Shown piece after piece: positions 17,045 through 25,319 of a stretch of 64,000 nt of DNA. The position numbers and the translations under genes were made by a program. The stretch lies in the NCBI GenBank assembly GCA_023408815.1, contig JAEYJO010000010.1, forward strand, positions 1-64,000, written 5' to 3'. Source of the DNA: Bacillota bacterium (GTDB lineage: Bacteria > Bacillota > Clostridia > Lachnospirales > Lachnospiraceae). The notes beneath the pieces are model-generated. The model did not search any database. It saw only the letters and a list, made by a program, of their open reading frames with translations, and was not told the origin of the DNA. Position 1 is the stretch's first letter, and each line of letters starts with the position of its first letter.

Positions 17045-18935
17045 TAAAAGATCTCAATTTAATAAAGGTACGGCATCACGGCTTTTGCGATACGTCACAA
17101 GTACTTATAAGCTGCGCTTTTCCATCGTATTATTGTTTATTCTGATCAGTGCGGCGGCAGGCGTGGCGGGATCTCTTTTTCTTCAGATTTTAATCGACGA
17201 TTATATCGCACCTTTGATGGGCGTAAAAAACCCCGTCTTTATGAGCTTGTTATACGCAATAGGAGTGATGGGCATCATCTACCTTTCCGGCGTTATTTCC
17301 ACCTACGTATACAACAGACAGATGGTAGTCATCGGGCAAGGAGTTCAGAAGCGCATCCGTGATGAGATGTTCGCAGGGATGCAGAAGCTTCCCATCCGTT
17401 ATTTCGATACGAACAGCTATGGAGACATCATGAGCCGCTATACCAACGACATCGACACGCTTCGGCAGATGATTTCCCAGAGTATTCCCGCACTGTTCTC
17501 TTCCCTTTTGACCATAGTGTTGGTGTTCTGCGCTATGGTTTACACAAGCATTCCTCTTACAATACTCGTGCTTCTCATGGTATTTCTCATGCTTAAGGTA
17601 ACCGGGATGATAGCGGGAAAAAGCGGCGCTTACTTCGTAAAACAGCAAAAGGATATAGGGAACGTGAACGGTTATATCGAGGAAATGATAAACGGCCAGA
17701 AAATCGTCAAGGCGTTCTGCTATGAGGAGGAAAGCAAGCAGGGCTTCGACGAGAAAAACGAGCAGCTTTTTGACAGCGGAAAAAATGCGAATAAATATGC
17801 CAACGTTATGATGCCGGTCATGGGGAATCTATCTAATCTCGCCTATGTCATCGTAGCTATCGCAGGCGGCGCACTGGCCATTTCCGGCATAAGCGGCCTC
17901 ACATTGGGCGCCATCGCCAGCTTTTTGCAGCTCACCAAGTCTTTCAACCAACCCATCAGCCAGATATCCCAGCAGATCAATTCTGTGGTGGCGGCTCTCG
18001 CCGGTGCGGAACGCATCTTTGCCTTGATGGATGAACAGCAGGAGCAGGATGAAGGCTATGTAACGCTTGTTAACGCTGTCTATGATGAACATGGGGAGCT
18101 GAGGGAAACCACAGCGCGCACCGGCATATGGGCGTGGAAACATCCCCACAGCGACGGCAAGCTGACCTTTACCGAGGTAAAGGGAGATATTGTTTTTGAC
18201 GATGTGGATTTCAGCTATGACGGAGAAAAGACCGTGCTTCATAACGTTTCACTTTTTGCTAAGCCGGGGCAGAAAATTGCCTTCGTGGGTGCGACCGGCG
18301 CCGGCAAGACGACGATTACCAATTTGCTGAACCGCTTTTATGACATTGCGGATGGAAAAATTCGTTATGACGGCATTAATATCAATAAGATCAAAAAGAG
18401 TGATTTACGCCGCTCTCTTGGAATCGTTCTCCAGGATACACACCTATTCACCGATACTGTAATGAACAACATCCGCTACGGCAAGCTGGATGCCACCGAC
18501 GAAGAGATCGTTGCGGCAGCAAAGCTGGCAGGTGCGGACGGATTCATCACCAGACTGCCGGACGGATACGATACCGTACTTTCCGGTGACGGCTCCGGCT
18601 TATCTCAAGGTCAGAGACAGCTTCTTTCCATTGCCCGGGCGGCGGTCGCCGATCCTCCGGTGATGATTTTGGACGAAGCTACCTCCAGCATCGATACGCG
18701 TACCGAGAAGCTGGTGCAAAAAGGTATGGATGCCCTTATGGACGGACGTACTGTGCTGGTCATCGCCCATCGCCTGTCTACCATACAAAATTCTGAGGCG
18801 ATTATGGTGCTCGATAACGGCCGCATTATTGAACGCGGCAGTCATGATGATCTAATCGGGCAAAAGGGCCGGTATTATCAGCTTTATACCGGAGCCTTTG
18901 AATCCGCGGACGAATATGCGGAGACCTCTGCATAA
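17031..18935 (+). CDS. ABC exporter half-transporter with consensus catalytic site
   Basis: A 634-residue half-transporter beginning MERPNKRSQ; an in-frame extension reaching back to 16821 has no support because it would run through the upstream gene. GAAAGGGGG precedes the ATG. Six membrane helices are followed by a nucleotide-binding domain with Walker A GATGAGKTT, signature LSQGQ, Walker B MILDEATSS with the catalytic Glu, and the switch histidine in VIAHRLS. An insertion of about 40 residues lies between the membrane domain and the cassette (around DEQQEQDEGYVTL... KLTFTEVKG), as is common in the larger subunit of heterodimeric exporters. It pairs with the preceding subunit. Confidence 0.92.
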   Translation: MERPNKRSQFNKGTASRLLRYVTSTYKLRFSIVLLFILISAAAGVAGSLFLQILIDDYIAPLMGVKNPVFMSLLYAIGVMGIIYLSGVISTYVYNRQMVVIGQGVQKRIRDEMFAGMQKLPIRYFDTNSYGDIMSRYTNDIDTLRQMISQSIPALFSSLLTIVLVFCAMVYTSIPLTILVLLMVFLMLKVTGMIAGKSGAYFVKQQKDIGNVNGYIEEMINGQKIVKAFCYEEESKQGFDEKNEQLFDSGKNANKYANVMMPVMGNLSNLAYVIVAIAGGALAISGISGLTLGAIASFLQLTKSFNQPISQISQQINSVVAALAGAERIFALMDEQQEQDEGYVTLVNAVYDEHGELRETTARTGIWAWKHPHSDGKLTFTEVKGDIVFDDVDFSYDGEKTVLHNVSLFAKPGQKIAFVGATGAGKTTITNLLNRFYDIADGKIRYDGININKIKKSDLRRSLGIVLQDTHLFTDTVMNNIRYGKLDATDEEIVAAAKLAGADGFITRLPDGYDTVLSGDGSGLSQGQRQLLSIARAAVADPPVMILDEATSSIDTRTEKLVQKGMDALMDGRTVLVIAHRLSTIQNSEAIMVLDNGRIIERGSHDDLIGQKGRYYQLYTGAFESADEYAETSA

Positions 18936-18986
18936 GCTGGAAGGGCTGCAAGATTTCAAAAATTTTTATATTTCGCAAAAAAAGTA

Positions 18987-19017
18987 TTGACTCTCACGTT
19001 ACGTCATAGTGTAGATT
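18987..19017 (+). promoter_or_regulatory. MerR-type promoter with 19-base spacer
   Basis: TTGACT (18987-18992) and TAGATT (19012-19017) are separated by 19 bases, longer than the standard 17. The long spacer contains CTCACGTTACGT, similar to operator cores of MerR/TipA-type regulators. Activation by distortion of the overlong spacer is the known mechanism of that family. Confidence 0.6.
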
Positions 19018-19051
19018 GTAGTTACGGCCGAGAAATGGAGGTGTTCCCGCA

Positions 19052-19798
19052 TTGAATTTAAAAATAAAAGAAATAGCAGACCTCACCGGGGTTACTGTGC
19101 GCACTCTTCACTATTATGATGAAATAGGATTATTAAAGCCGGGCGTTGTGACTGAAGCAGGCTACCGCCTTTATAAGGAAGAAAACCTCGAACTGCTGCA
19201 GCAAATATTGTTTTTCAGGGAGCTCGGTTTCCCCTTAAATGAGATAAAGGAAATCGTGACCAGTCCCTTTTTCGATAAAACAAAAGCTTTGCATAAGCAT
19301 CGGGAGCTGCTTCTTAAAAAACGGGAACGTCTGAACAATTTAATTAGTTTGACAGAAAAAACGTTAAAAGGAGAGTCTGAAATGAGTTTTAAAGAATTTG
19401 ATATGACAGAAATCGAAGAATCGATGAAAGATTACGCAGAGGAAGTCAAGGAGCGCTGGGGCAGCACACAGGCCTATGCGCAGAGCCAAAAACGCACATC
19501 CTCTTACACCAAAGATCAATGGGCACAAATCGATGCGGAGGTAAAGGAAATCTTCCGTACCTTCGCAGGTCTTAGCAGCCAGAGGCTTCCCCCCGACAGC
19601 GCACAGGCGCAGGCTGCGGTAAAGCGCTGGCAGGATTGTATTTCCAACCACTTTTACACTTGCAGCGATGAAATGCTCGCCTCCCTCGGCATGATGTATA
19701 CCGGGGATGAACGATTCCGTAAAAATCTAGACGAATTCGGCGATGGTACCGCCCGGTTCATGTCGGAATCAATTGAAATCTACTGCGCAGGCCGGTAA
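19052..19798 (+). CDS. MerR-family regulator with TipAS effector domain
   Basis: A 248-residue protein starting at TTG with GGAGG upstream. Residues 1-70 are a MerR winged helix (IADLTGVTVRTLHYYDEIGL...GYRLY), followed by a coiled-coil dimerisation helix. The C-terminal region of about 130 residues (SMKDYAEEVKERWG, YTKDQWAQIDAE, FYTCSDEMLASLGMMYTGDERF) matches the TipAS domain. This domain binds thiopeptide and other hydrophobic antibiotics in TipAL, Mta and SkgA. The internal ATG at MSFKEFD could allow separate production of the TipAS domain, as in Streptomyces tipA, but this is untested. The MerR-type promoter upstream suggests autoactivation. Confidence 0.88.
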   Translation: MNLKIKEIADLTGVTVRTLHYYDEIGLLKPGVVTEAGYRLYKEENLELLQQILFFRELGFPLNEIKEIVTSPFFDKTKALHKHRELLLKKRERLNNLISLTEKTLKGESEMSFKEFDMTEIEESMKDYAEEVKERWGSTQAYAQSQKRTSSYTKDQWAQIDAEVKEIFRTFAGLSSQRLPPDSAQAQAAVKRWQDCISNHFYTCSDEMLASLGMMYTGDERFRKNLDEFGDGTARFMSESIEIYCAGR

Positions 19799-19816
19799 GC
19801 GAAAGCTACCGGCCTG
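19788..19816 (+). terminator. Stem-loop overlapping the end of the TipAS regulator gene
   Basis: CAGGCCGGTA and TACCGGCCTG form a perfect 10-bp stem with a 9-base loop that includes GCGAAAGC. The stop codon lies inside the hairpin. The following TGGCCATTTCTC is only weakly T-rich, so termination is likely but not certain. Confidence 0.6.
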
Positions 19817-19838
19817 TGGCCATTTCTCTATATAAAAC

Positions 19839-20207
19839 CTATTTGCAAATAGCATTCCACTCGCAATCGCCGCAAACCTCTTCGCGTTTCCCGGCGTCCA
19901 GGATATTCCCATTCAAAAGCTTCTCGAACAGTCTCCATTCTATTTCCGTACTCTGGTCCAAGCCGCATAGGCGAAGCACTTCTTTATCATACCGCTGTAC
20001 CTTTTCTTCGCTTTCACACAGCCCGTTTTTATTATGCGGGCAAACACTGCATATTTCATCCGTCCGGCTATGGAGAAGGACTATGGGATTCTTCCCGACC
20101 TCCGCTTTTATCTGCGTCATATGCTTTACGAATTCACTGCTGTAACCCTTTCCTCCAAAAAAAGAGAGGCACAGCCCATGATGCGGCCTTATTTCATATA
20201 ATTTCAT
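19839..20207 (-). CDS. DUF1284 family protein, probable metal or Fe-S binder
   Basis: A 122-residue protein starting MKLYEIRPHHGLCL; the IRPHH motif and paired cysteine clusters (C..CP.NKNGLC, C.DCEWNAIC) are typical of DUF1284, whose members are often predicted to bind iron-sulfur or zinc. The ATG at 20207 is chosen because AAGGA stands 12 bases upstream and the longer frame would start with a TTG overlapping the stop of bioY. It is co-oriented with bioY with a 28-base gap and is probably cotranscribed. Its function is unknown. Confidence 0.75.
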   Translation of the reverse strand: MKLYEIRPHHGLCLSFFGGKGYSSEFVKHMTQIKAEVGKNPIVLLHSRTDEICSVCPHNKNGLCESEEKVQRYDKEVLRLCGLDQSTEIEWRLFEKLLNGNILDAGKREEVCGDCEWNAICK

Positions 20208-20235
20208 AATGTCTTTATTTCCTTGTTCTGGAGTT

Positions 20236-20838
20236 TTATAAAGTTCCAATTACTTTATTTAAACGCCTGCTAAGGATAAACGCCAGCGCCATCTTCAAAA
20301 TATCGGGAATAATAAATGGAATTACGCACCAGCCAAGAACAGTTCCGAGTCCAATCGCTCCCGTATTCTTAAGATACAGCATCATGAACCACAATGTTCC
20401 AAAAGCATAGCAGACCACCAGCCCCAATACCATAGAAACTATCATCACCCAATTCTTTCTGCCAAACAGCTTCTCTGCACCCCACATAATGAGCGCAATA
20501 AACAAGAAACCAATAATATATCCTCCCGTATTGTTCAGCAGAACCCCTATACCTCCCGTAAATCCCGACCATACCGGCACGCCGATCGCTCCCAGCAGAA
20601 TATAAATTAAAACAGCGACCGTTCCTCTCTTACCTCCTAATACACCTACCGCCAAAAAGACCCCGAAGGTCTGCAAGGTAAACGGCACCATCGTCGGAAT
20701 TGCTATCCAGGAACAAATTGCTATTAAGACTGCAAAAATTGCTATGTATACCATATCATACGTCTTACTTTTCCTCATCTTTACTGTGTCCATATTAAAA
20801 ACCATACCTTTCTCATAGCCTGAAAACTTTATTTTCAC
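20236..20838 (-). CDS. bioY: BioY biotin transporter substrate-binding subunit
   Basis: A 200-residue membrane protein with about six helices that matches BioY, the S component of ECF-type biotin uptake. Visible blocks are PFTLQTFGVFLAVGVLGGKR, the family motif YILLGAIGVPVWSGFTGGIG and TGGYIIGFL. It starts at a GTG with GAGG five bases upstream. No ECF energising genes are near, so it would share a common ECF module encoded elsewhere, or work alone. An inverted repeat resembling a BirA operator lies about 90 bases upstream, so biotin repression is likely. Confidence 0.92.
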   Translation of the reverse strand: MKIKFSGYEKGMVFNMDTVKMRKSKTYDMVYIAIFAVLIAICSWIAIPTMVPFTLQTFGVFLAVGVLGGKRGTVAVLIYILLGAIGVPVWSGFTGGIGVLLNNTGGYIIGFLFIALIMWGAEKLFGRKNWVMIVSMVLGLVVCYAFGTLWFMMLYLKNTGAIGLGTVLGWCVIPFIIPDILKMALAFILSRRLNKVIGTL

Positions 20839-20920
20839 ACTATCCTCTGTCTCAGTTTAAAGAATTTTACGTTGTATTTATTATTTTTTTTCTTGAGCTC
20901 GGGGAAAGTATATCATTTCA

Positions 20921-20967
20921 AAACGCCATTGTCAACCTTTTTTAAATATAGGTTTACAATGGCGTTT
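20921..20967 (-). promoter_or_regulatory. BirA-like biotin operator upstream of bioY
   Basis: TTGTCAACC (20929-20937), a 13-base spacer and GGTTTACAA (20951-20959) match the TTGTNAACC / GGTTNACAA half-sites of Firmicutes BirA. The symmetry extends outward to AAACGCCA and TGGCGTTT, giving 17-base arms with one mismatch. This is unusually long for a protein site alone and could also fold as RNA. Confidence 0.7.
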
Positions 20968-21094
20968 ATATCTTCACAATACATTAACCTTACAATAGTC
21001 TGCTGTCTGACAAATGGAATTACAAATTCCGGACTATGAGCCTTTCTCGACTGCTCCGACAGATAGGATAAGAGATTTCCCTCATAAAAGGGTT

Positions 21095-21134
21095 GGGCTT
21101 GTTTACTCATATTTGGTAAACAAGCCCTTTATTT
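21095..21134 (+). terminator. Strong hairpin in a gene-poor spacer, terminator-like on the plus strand
   Basis: GGGCTTGTTTAC (21095-21106) and GTAAACAAGCCC (21116-21127) form a perfect 12-bp stem with a 9-base loop, followed by TTTATTTA. It lies in the 20839-21312 spacer, which contains the BirA-like operator and otherwise no convincing gene. The transcript it would terminate is unknown; a decayed gene is possible. Confidence 0.5.
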
Positions 21135-21328
21135 ATGATGAAATATATACATCAGCTAATTAAACAATTGACTATTCTCAAATAGTCCTTGGAATCCGGT
21201 ATGGAAAGAGTAAGATTCAAGCTGTTGTGATTCTCCCTGAAGCTTTCCTTCAACCTATTTCTCAGGTTCTACAAGGTCGGCTCGTTACGATATTAATATA
21301 ACGCAGATACTCTCAAAAAAATATACTT

Positions 21329-22281
21329 TTAATGCCAATTTTTATCACTATCCTGCCATTTTCTTCGATATTCGATTGGAGTGTATCCCATCTTCTCCCG
21401 GAAACTCTCCCAAAATAGCTGCTGCTTCCCAAGCCGCAGGCATTTCCTATCGAAGTAATAGATTCTCTGCTGCTTGCCAGCAAATTACATGCTGATTGTA
21501 ATCTATAATCATTGAGATACTCTACCGGGGTCATTCTCATATTTTCCTTGAAGGATCGGAAACATTCCCGTTCACTGATAAATGCCGCATCCGCAATTTC
21601 TTTTACCGAAATTTTTTCATCATAATGCTCGTGAATGAAACCGAGCATCATTTTGAGCTTTTCATCTGTTTTTTCATGCCGCAGAGATTTGCCTCGTTTT
21701 TCGTGCTGTGTCTTTTCTAATATTTCCAGGAGGCGATACCATATTCCCGATAACAGCTCATTTAATTTTATTTCATAGGCGAATTCTTCCTCTCCTATTT
21801 CGAAGGATTTCTTTATTCTCTCCAGAATCTCCCTGTGCTCCTCTTGCTGTGGCCGGAATTCCATGACTTCAATTGACGGAGAGGCTATAAGCGGTCTGAT
21901 ATACTTTTGTTCCATCAAACTCCCCGGTCTTCCTCCAATAAGGGAAACGTCAAAAATATGCACTTTTTGAATCGTTTTCTCCTCTCCCTCGGACTGCTTT
22001 GTCATATGCAGAATATTAGAATTAATAAGCCCTCCGCTTCCAGCCGGAAAGATAGTCCTTCCTTTGGGCGTATGATATTCAAGACTTCCCCGCTCAATGT
22101 AAAATAATTCCACTTCTTTATGCCAATGCCAGGGTACCTGACTACGTATATCTTTACTGAATTCAACATATGAAGCAAGATGCGGAAAACCGAATGGCAT
22201 CTCCGGCAACGCTTCTTCTTTACTGCCTTTTATAAACTGAATGTTCCCAACTACCCGCAAGCTGCCGCCTCCTTTTTTCAA
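21329..22281 (-). pseudogene. AraC-family regulator with cupin sensor, frameshifted near the C-terminus
   Basis: The gene encodes an N-terminal cupin-like sugar-sensing domain (PWHWHKEVELFYIERGSLEY) and a C-terminal AraC domain (ISVKEIADAAFISERECFRSF...). After ACGLGSSSYFGRV the reading frame shifts and continues with 27 unrelated residues to 21313. Adding one T in the T-run at 21402-21404 (minus-strand GTTTCC) restores FREKMGYTPIEYRRKWQ, the normal end of the second helix-turn-helix, with a stop at 21329. The loss removes the last conserved AraC helix, so DNA binding is probably damaged, unless the base is a sequencing error. It precedes the glycan operon but is separated from it by the convergent LysM gene. 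A small palindrome ACTGT-N5-ACAGT lies just before its start (22290-22304). Confidence 0.8.
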
Positions 22282-22336
22282 AGCCGTGCACTGTCATGTA
22301 CAGTATAGCATGCCCCCTATTTTATTTAAACAATTT

Positions 22337-22393
22337 TACCATCGTTTGAGAAGATCTTAATGCGACCGTGTGTAACCTTGTCAAACGATGGTA
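22337..22393. repeat. Perfect 13-base inverted repeat between AraC and LysM genes
   Basis: TACCATCGTTTGA (22337-22349) and TCAAACGATGGTA (22381-22393) flank a 31-base loop. It lies in the divergent spacer 22282-22494. It could be a looping operator, an RNA structure or a small mobile-element remnant; there is no adjacent T-run good enough to call a terminator. Confidence 0.7.
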
Positions 22394-22494
22394 TCTTGTC
22401 TTAATGTTTTTACTACCGCTGTATACCAAAAGTCACAAGTGGCAAAGGAGACATCTGAGCATATGATACTAATAAATGAAAAGGAGATATTTCC

Positions 22495-23247
22495 ATGAAT
22501 TGTCTTCAAAAGGTACAATATACAATTCGCAGGGGTGATAATCTATATCAGCTTTCCCGCTATTTCCAGACTACGGTACAAGAGATTCTCTCTCTGAATC
22601 CGGGCATCGACCCGTATAACCTCCAAATAGGAAGCAGCATTATCATATGCCCGAGCGAACAATTTATTTCACAAGCATTCCCTTCAGATCCCCCCTCCTG
22701 CCCCAACACTTCCATGCAGTTCAACCTCCTTGGCGATATGCGTGAAGCGTGGATACAGCACATATACTGGACACGCCTGCTTCTCATCAGCATTGCGAAC
22801 AGGCTGGCGGATCAAAGTGCTACTACAGCCCGCCTCCTTGAGAATCCGGCGGATATTGCAGCTATATTTGCAAACTTCTATTCTCCGGCTACCGCAGGTA
22901 CTATCGAACAGCTTTTGACCGAACATTTAACGATCGGAGCCGATTTGATTACAGCCTTGCGCGACGATCAGACCGCGGAGGCAGAAGCACTTACCCGCAG
23001 ATGGTATCAGAACGCGGACCAGCTTGCAGAAGCACTTAGCAGCATCAATCCTTTTTACAGTATCGATGAAGTTCAAAGGATGCTCTACGACCATCTGGAC
23101 CTGACCACGCAAGAAGTTGAGGCCCGGCTCGCAAACGATTTCGAGGTCGATATCGCCGCATTCAACCGTGTAGAACAGGAAGCCTTGTCCATGGCTGATT
23201 ATTTTTCTTCAGGAATTATGCGCCAGTTCCCTCAGCAATTTATGTAA
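22495..23247 (+). CDS. LysM-domain protein with helical C-terminal domain
   Basis: A 250-residue protein without a signal peptide. Residues 7-55 form one LysM module (YTIRRGDNLYQLSRYFQTT...NPGIDPYNLQIGSSIIICP), a peptidoglycan or spore-coat binding fold. Residues about 78-250 form an all-helical domain (REAWIQHIYWTRLLLISIANRL, TIEQLLTEHLTIGADLITALRD, ALTRRWYQNADQLAEALSSINP) that I have the impression recurs in clostridial proteins of unknown function. The lack of a signal peptide together with LysM hints at a spore-associated role, as with SafA-type proteins, but this is inference. AAGGAG precedes the ATG and a good terminator follows, so it is monocistronic. Confidence 0.75.
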   Translation: MNCLQKVQYTIRRGDNLYQLSRYFQTTVQEILSLNPGIDPYNLQIGSSIIICPSEQFISQAFPSDPPSCPNTSMQFNLLGDMREAWIQHIYWTRLLLISIANRLADQSATTARLLENPADIAAIFANFYSPATAGTIEQLLTEHLTIGADLITALRDDQTAEAEALTRRWYQNADQLAEALSSINPFYSIDEVQRMLYDHLDLTTQEVEARLANDFEVDIAAFNRVEQEALSMADYFSSGIMRQFPQQFM

Positions 23248-23277
23248 GGCTAACCAGAACCAAAAAATGCAGAAAAC

Positions 23278-23309
23278 CCCGATACAATGTTACCGTACCG
23301 GGATTTTTT
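23278..23309 (+). terminator. Intrinsic terminator of the LysM gene
   Basis: CCCGATAC and GTACCGGG pair (one A-C mismatch) around a 9-base loop, followed by A and six T. Confidence 0.75.
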
Positions 23310-23342
23310 GTATTAATTTTTATTGCTTCCTGCTTTTCTTAA

Positions 23343-25319
23343 TTAACACCGTTTAAATACCGGCATATAATATATCGGTGCATCCACCACAATATGTTTT
23401 CCGCCCGCATATACTTTCCCGTCATCCATCGCTTCCCAGCGGCAGCCTGTTGGCAGATATACCTCTTTCCGACGCTGTCCGGGCAAGAAGATAGGAGACA
23501 CAAGATATTTTTCTCCGAACATGTACTCCTCTTCGTTGTCCCAGCAGCTTATATCCTTCGGGAACTCATAGAACAGCGGTCTCATAACGGGAGTACCTTT
23601 TTCGTGAGCCTGTACCATTAGTTCACGAATATAGTCTCGCAGCTCTTCCCTTATTTCCATATATTTCTTACAGATATCATATACCTCATCGCCATAGCTC
23701 CACACTTCATTGGCAGCTCCCGAACAGCAGGCACTTCCGCCCGTTGTTCCCTGACGGGGCTGCCTGGGTTCTCTGTCGCCGTGCAGCCTCATAACCGGGC
23801 AAAATGCTCCCCACTGGAACCACCTTACGAATAATTCCCTAAAGCCGGGGTCATCCGGATTCCCTCCATGAAAGCCTCCGATATCGGTGGTCCACCATGG
23901 AATACCGGCAATTCCCATATTCAGTCCTGCGGCAAGCTGATTGCGCATGCTCTCAAAGCTGGAGGCGATATCCCCTGACCATACAAGTGCTCCGTACTTC
24001 TGGCTTCCCGCCCACGCGCAGCGAAGAAGGTTCACAATATTCTTCTGCCCCTCTGCTTCCATTCCCTCATAAAAGGTTCTGGCATACTCTTTCGGATATA
24101 TATTTCCTATTTGTAAATTGCTCCCCATATGATACCGATAATTGTCAAAATCATATATACTATATTCAGGCTCTGCTTCATCCAGCCAGAACACTTTTAT
24201 CCCATGATCATAATAATTCCTTTTGGCTTTATTCCACAGATAATTTCTCGCTCCCGGATTGGTGGCATCGTAGTGAATGGTTGCTCCCTGAAAATCAAGT
24301 CCTACCCTGACGCCTCTGTCCGTACGGATTAAATAGCCCTTCTCCAGCATTTCCTCATAGTTTTCACTTTCTCTGTCTACTGTGGGCCAAATGGAAACCA
24401 TAAGCTCGATTCCCATTTCCTTCAGCTCTGTCACCATCGCCTCCGGGTCCGGCCAGAATACCGGATCGAATTTCCACTCACCCTGCTTCGGCCAATGGAA
24501 GAAATCGACAACGATCACATCGATAGGCAGATTTCTTTTTTTATACTCTCTGGCGATTTCAAGAAGCTCCTCCTGCGTCTGATAGCGCAGCTTGCACTGC
24601 CAGAAGCCGAGGCCGTATTCCGGCATCATCGGCACTTTTCCGGTGACATCCGCATAGGCTTCCTCTATCTGCGCCGGAGTATCCCCCGCCACTACCCAAT
24701 AATCCAGAACTTTCGTGGAATAGGTCTCAAAACTCATAATATTTCTACCGAGAACCGCCCTTCCCACTCCGGGATTGTTCCAGAGAAGTCCATAGCCCGA
24801 GGATGAAAGCAGGAAAGGAACGCTGGCCTGGGAATTTCTATGGGCAAGCTCCAGATCCAGTCCTTTTAGATCCAGATATGGCTGCTGGTACTGTCCCATG
24901 CCGTACAGTTTCTCATTTTTATCCAGAGACTCAAAGCGCTGTGTCAGATGATAATCCCCGCCGGGAATGGCCTTGAATTCCCTCGCCTCCACCTCCAGCG
25001 CACTGCATTTTTCTCCGCAGATGTCCTTTCTGTTTCTGCTGTATTCCTCTAAAAGCAGCTTATTATTTCGGTTGTATATACTTATTTTTCCAAATCCCGA
25101 GATCTCTGCCCTTATCTCCCCATTTACGATTGTTCCCCTAGTGTCATATATTTCTATATGGCAATCCGACTTTGGCACTTTTAATAAAGCCCAGTCCGCC
25201 GCCGGTATGCTATCGCTCTTCGTAGCCCGGATCCGCAGCGCATTGGGGCCCCACGCTTCCAGCCATACCTCTTCGCCGTCGAAGTAAAATACCAGTTTAT
25301 CATCTCTTTTTTCAATCAT
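23343..25319 (-). CDS. Glycoside hydrolase family 31, alpha-xylosidase-like
   Basis: A 658-residue cytoplasmic enzyme. The catalytic nucleophile is D380 in KVFWLDEAEPE and the acid/base is D450 in LVWSGDIASSF; TTDIGGFHGG follows. The WLDEAEPE form of the nucleophile block is typical of bacterial GH31 alpha-xylosidases and related enzymes. There is no signal peptide, so it works on imported oligosaccharides. It is the last gene of the operon and its start overlaps the stop of the GH127 gene by four bases. With GH127 it could trim mixed xylosyl and arabinosyl side chains. Exact specificity (xylosidase, glucosidase or galactosidase) cannot be fixed from sequence. Confidence 0.9.
   Translation of the reverse strand: MIEKRDDKLVFYFDGEEVWLEAWGPNALRIRATKSDSIPAADWALLKVPKSDCHIEIYDTRGTIVNGEIRAEISGFGKISIYNRNNKLLLEEYSRNRKDICGEKCSALEVEAREFKAIPGGDYHLTQRFESLDKNEKLYGMGQYQQPYLDLKGLDLELAHRNSQASVPFLLSSSGYGLLWNNPGVGRAVLGRNIMSFETYSTKVLDYWVVAGDTPAQIEEAYADVTGKVPMMPEYGLGFWQCKLRYQTQEELLEIAREYKKRNLPIDVIVVDFFHWPKQGEWKFDPVFWPDPEAMVTELKEMGIELMVSIWPTVDRESENYEEMLEKGYLIRTDRGVRVGLDFQGATIHYDATNPGARNYLWNKAKRNYYDHGIKVFWLDEAEPEYSIYDFDNYRYHMGSNLQIGNIYPKEYARTFYEGMEAEGQKNIVNLLRCAWAGSQKYGALVWSGDIASSFESMRNQLAAGLNMGIAGIPWWTTDIGGFHGGNPDDPGFRELFVRWFQWGAFCPVMRLHGDREPRQPRQGTTGGSACCSGAANEVWSYGDEVYDICKKYMEIREELRDYIRELMVQAHEKGTPVMRPLFYEFPKDISCWDNEEEYMFGEKYLVSPIFLPGQRRKEVYLPTGCRWEAMDDGKVYAGGKHIVVDAPIYYMPVFKRC

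Noticed and set aside
20913..21110. Minus-strand frame of 65 codons between bioY and the AraC gene
   Set aside because: Its ATG lies in the loop of a perfect hairpin, there is no ribosome site, and its end runs through the BirA-like operator; not recognisable as a protein.
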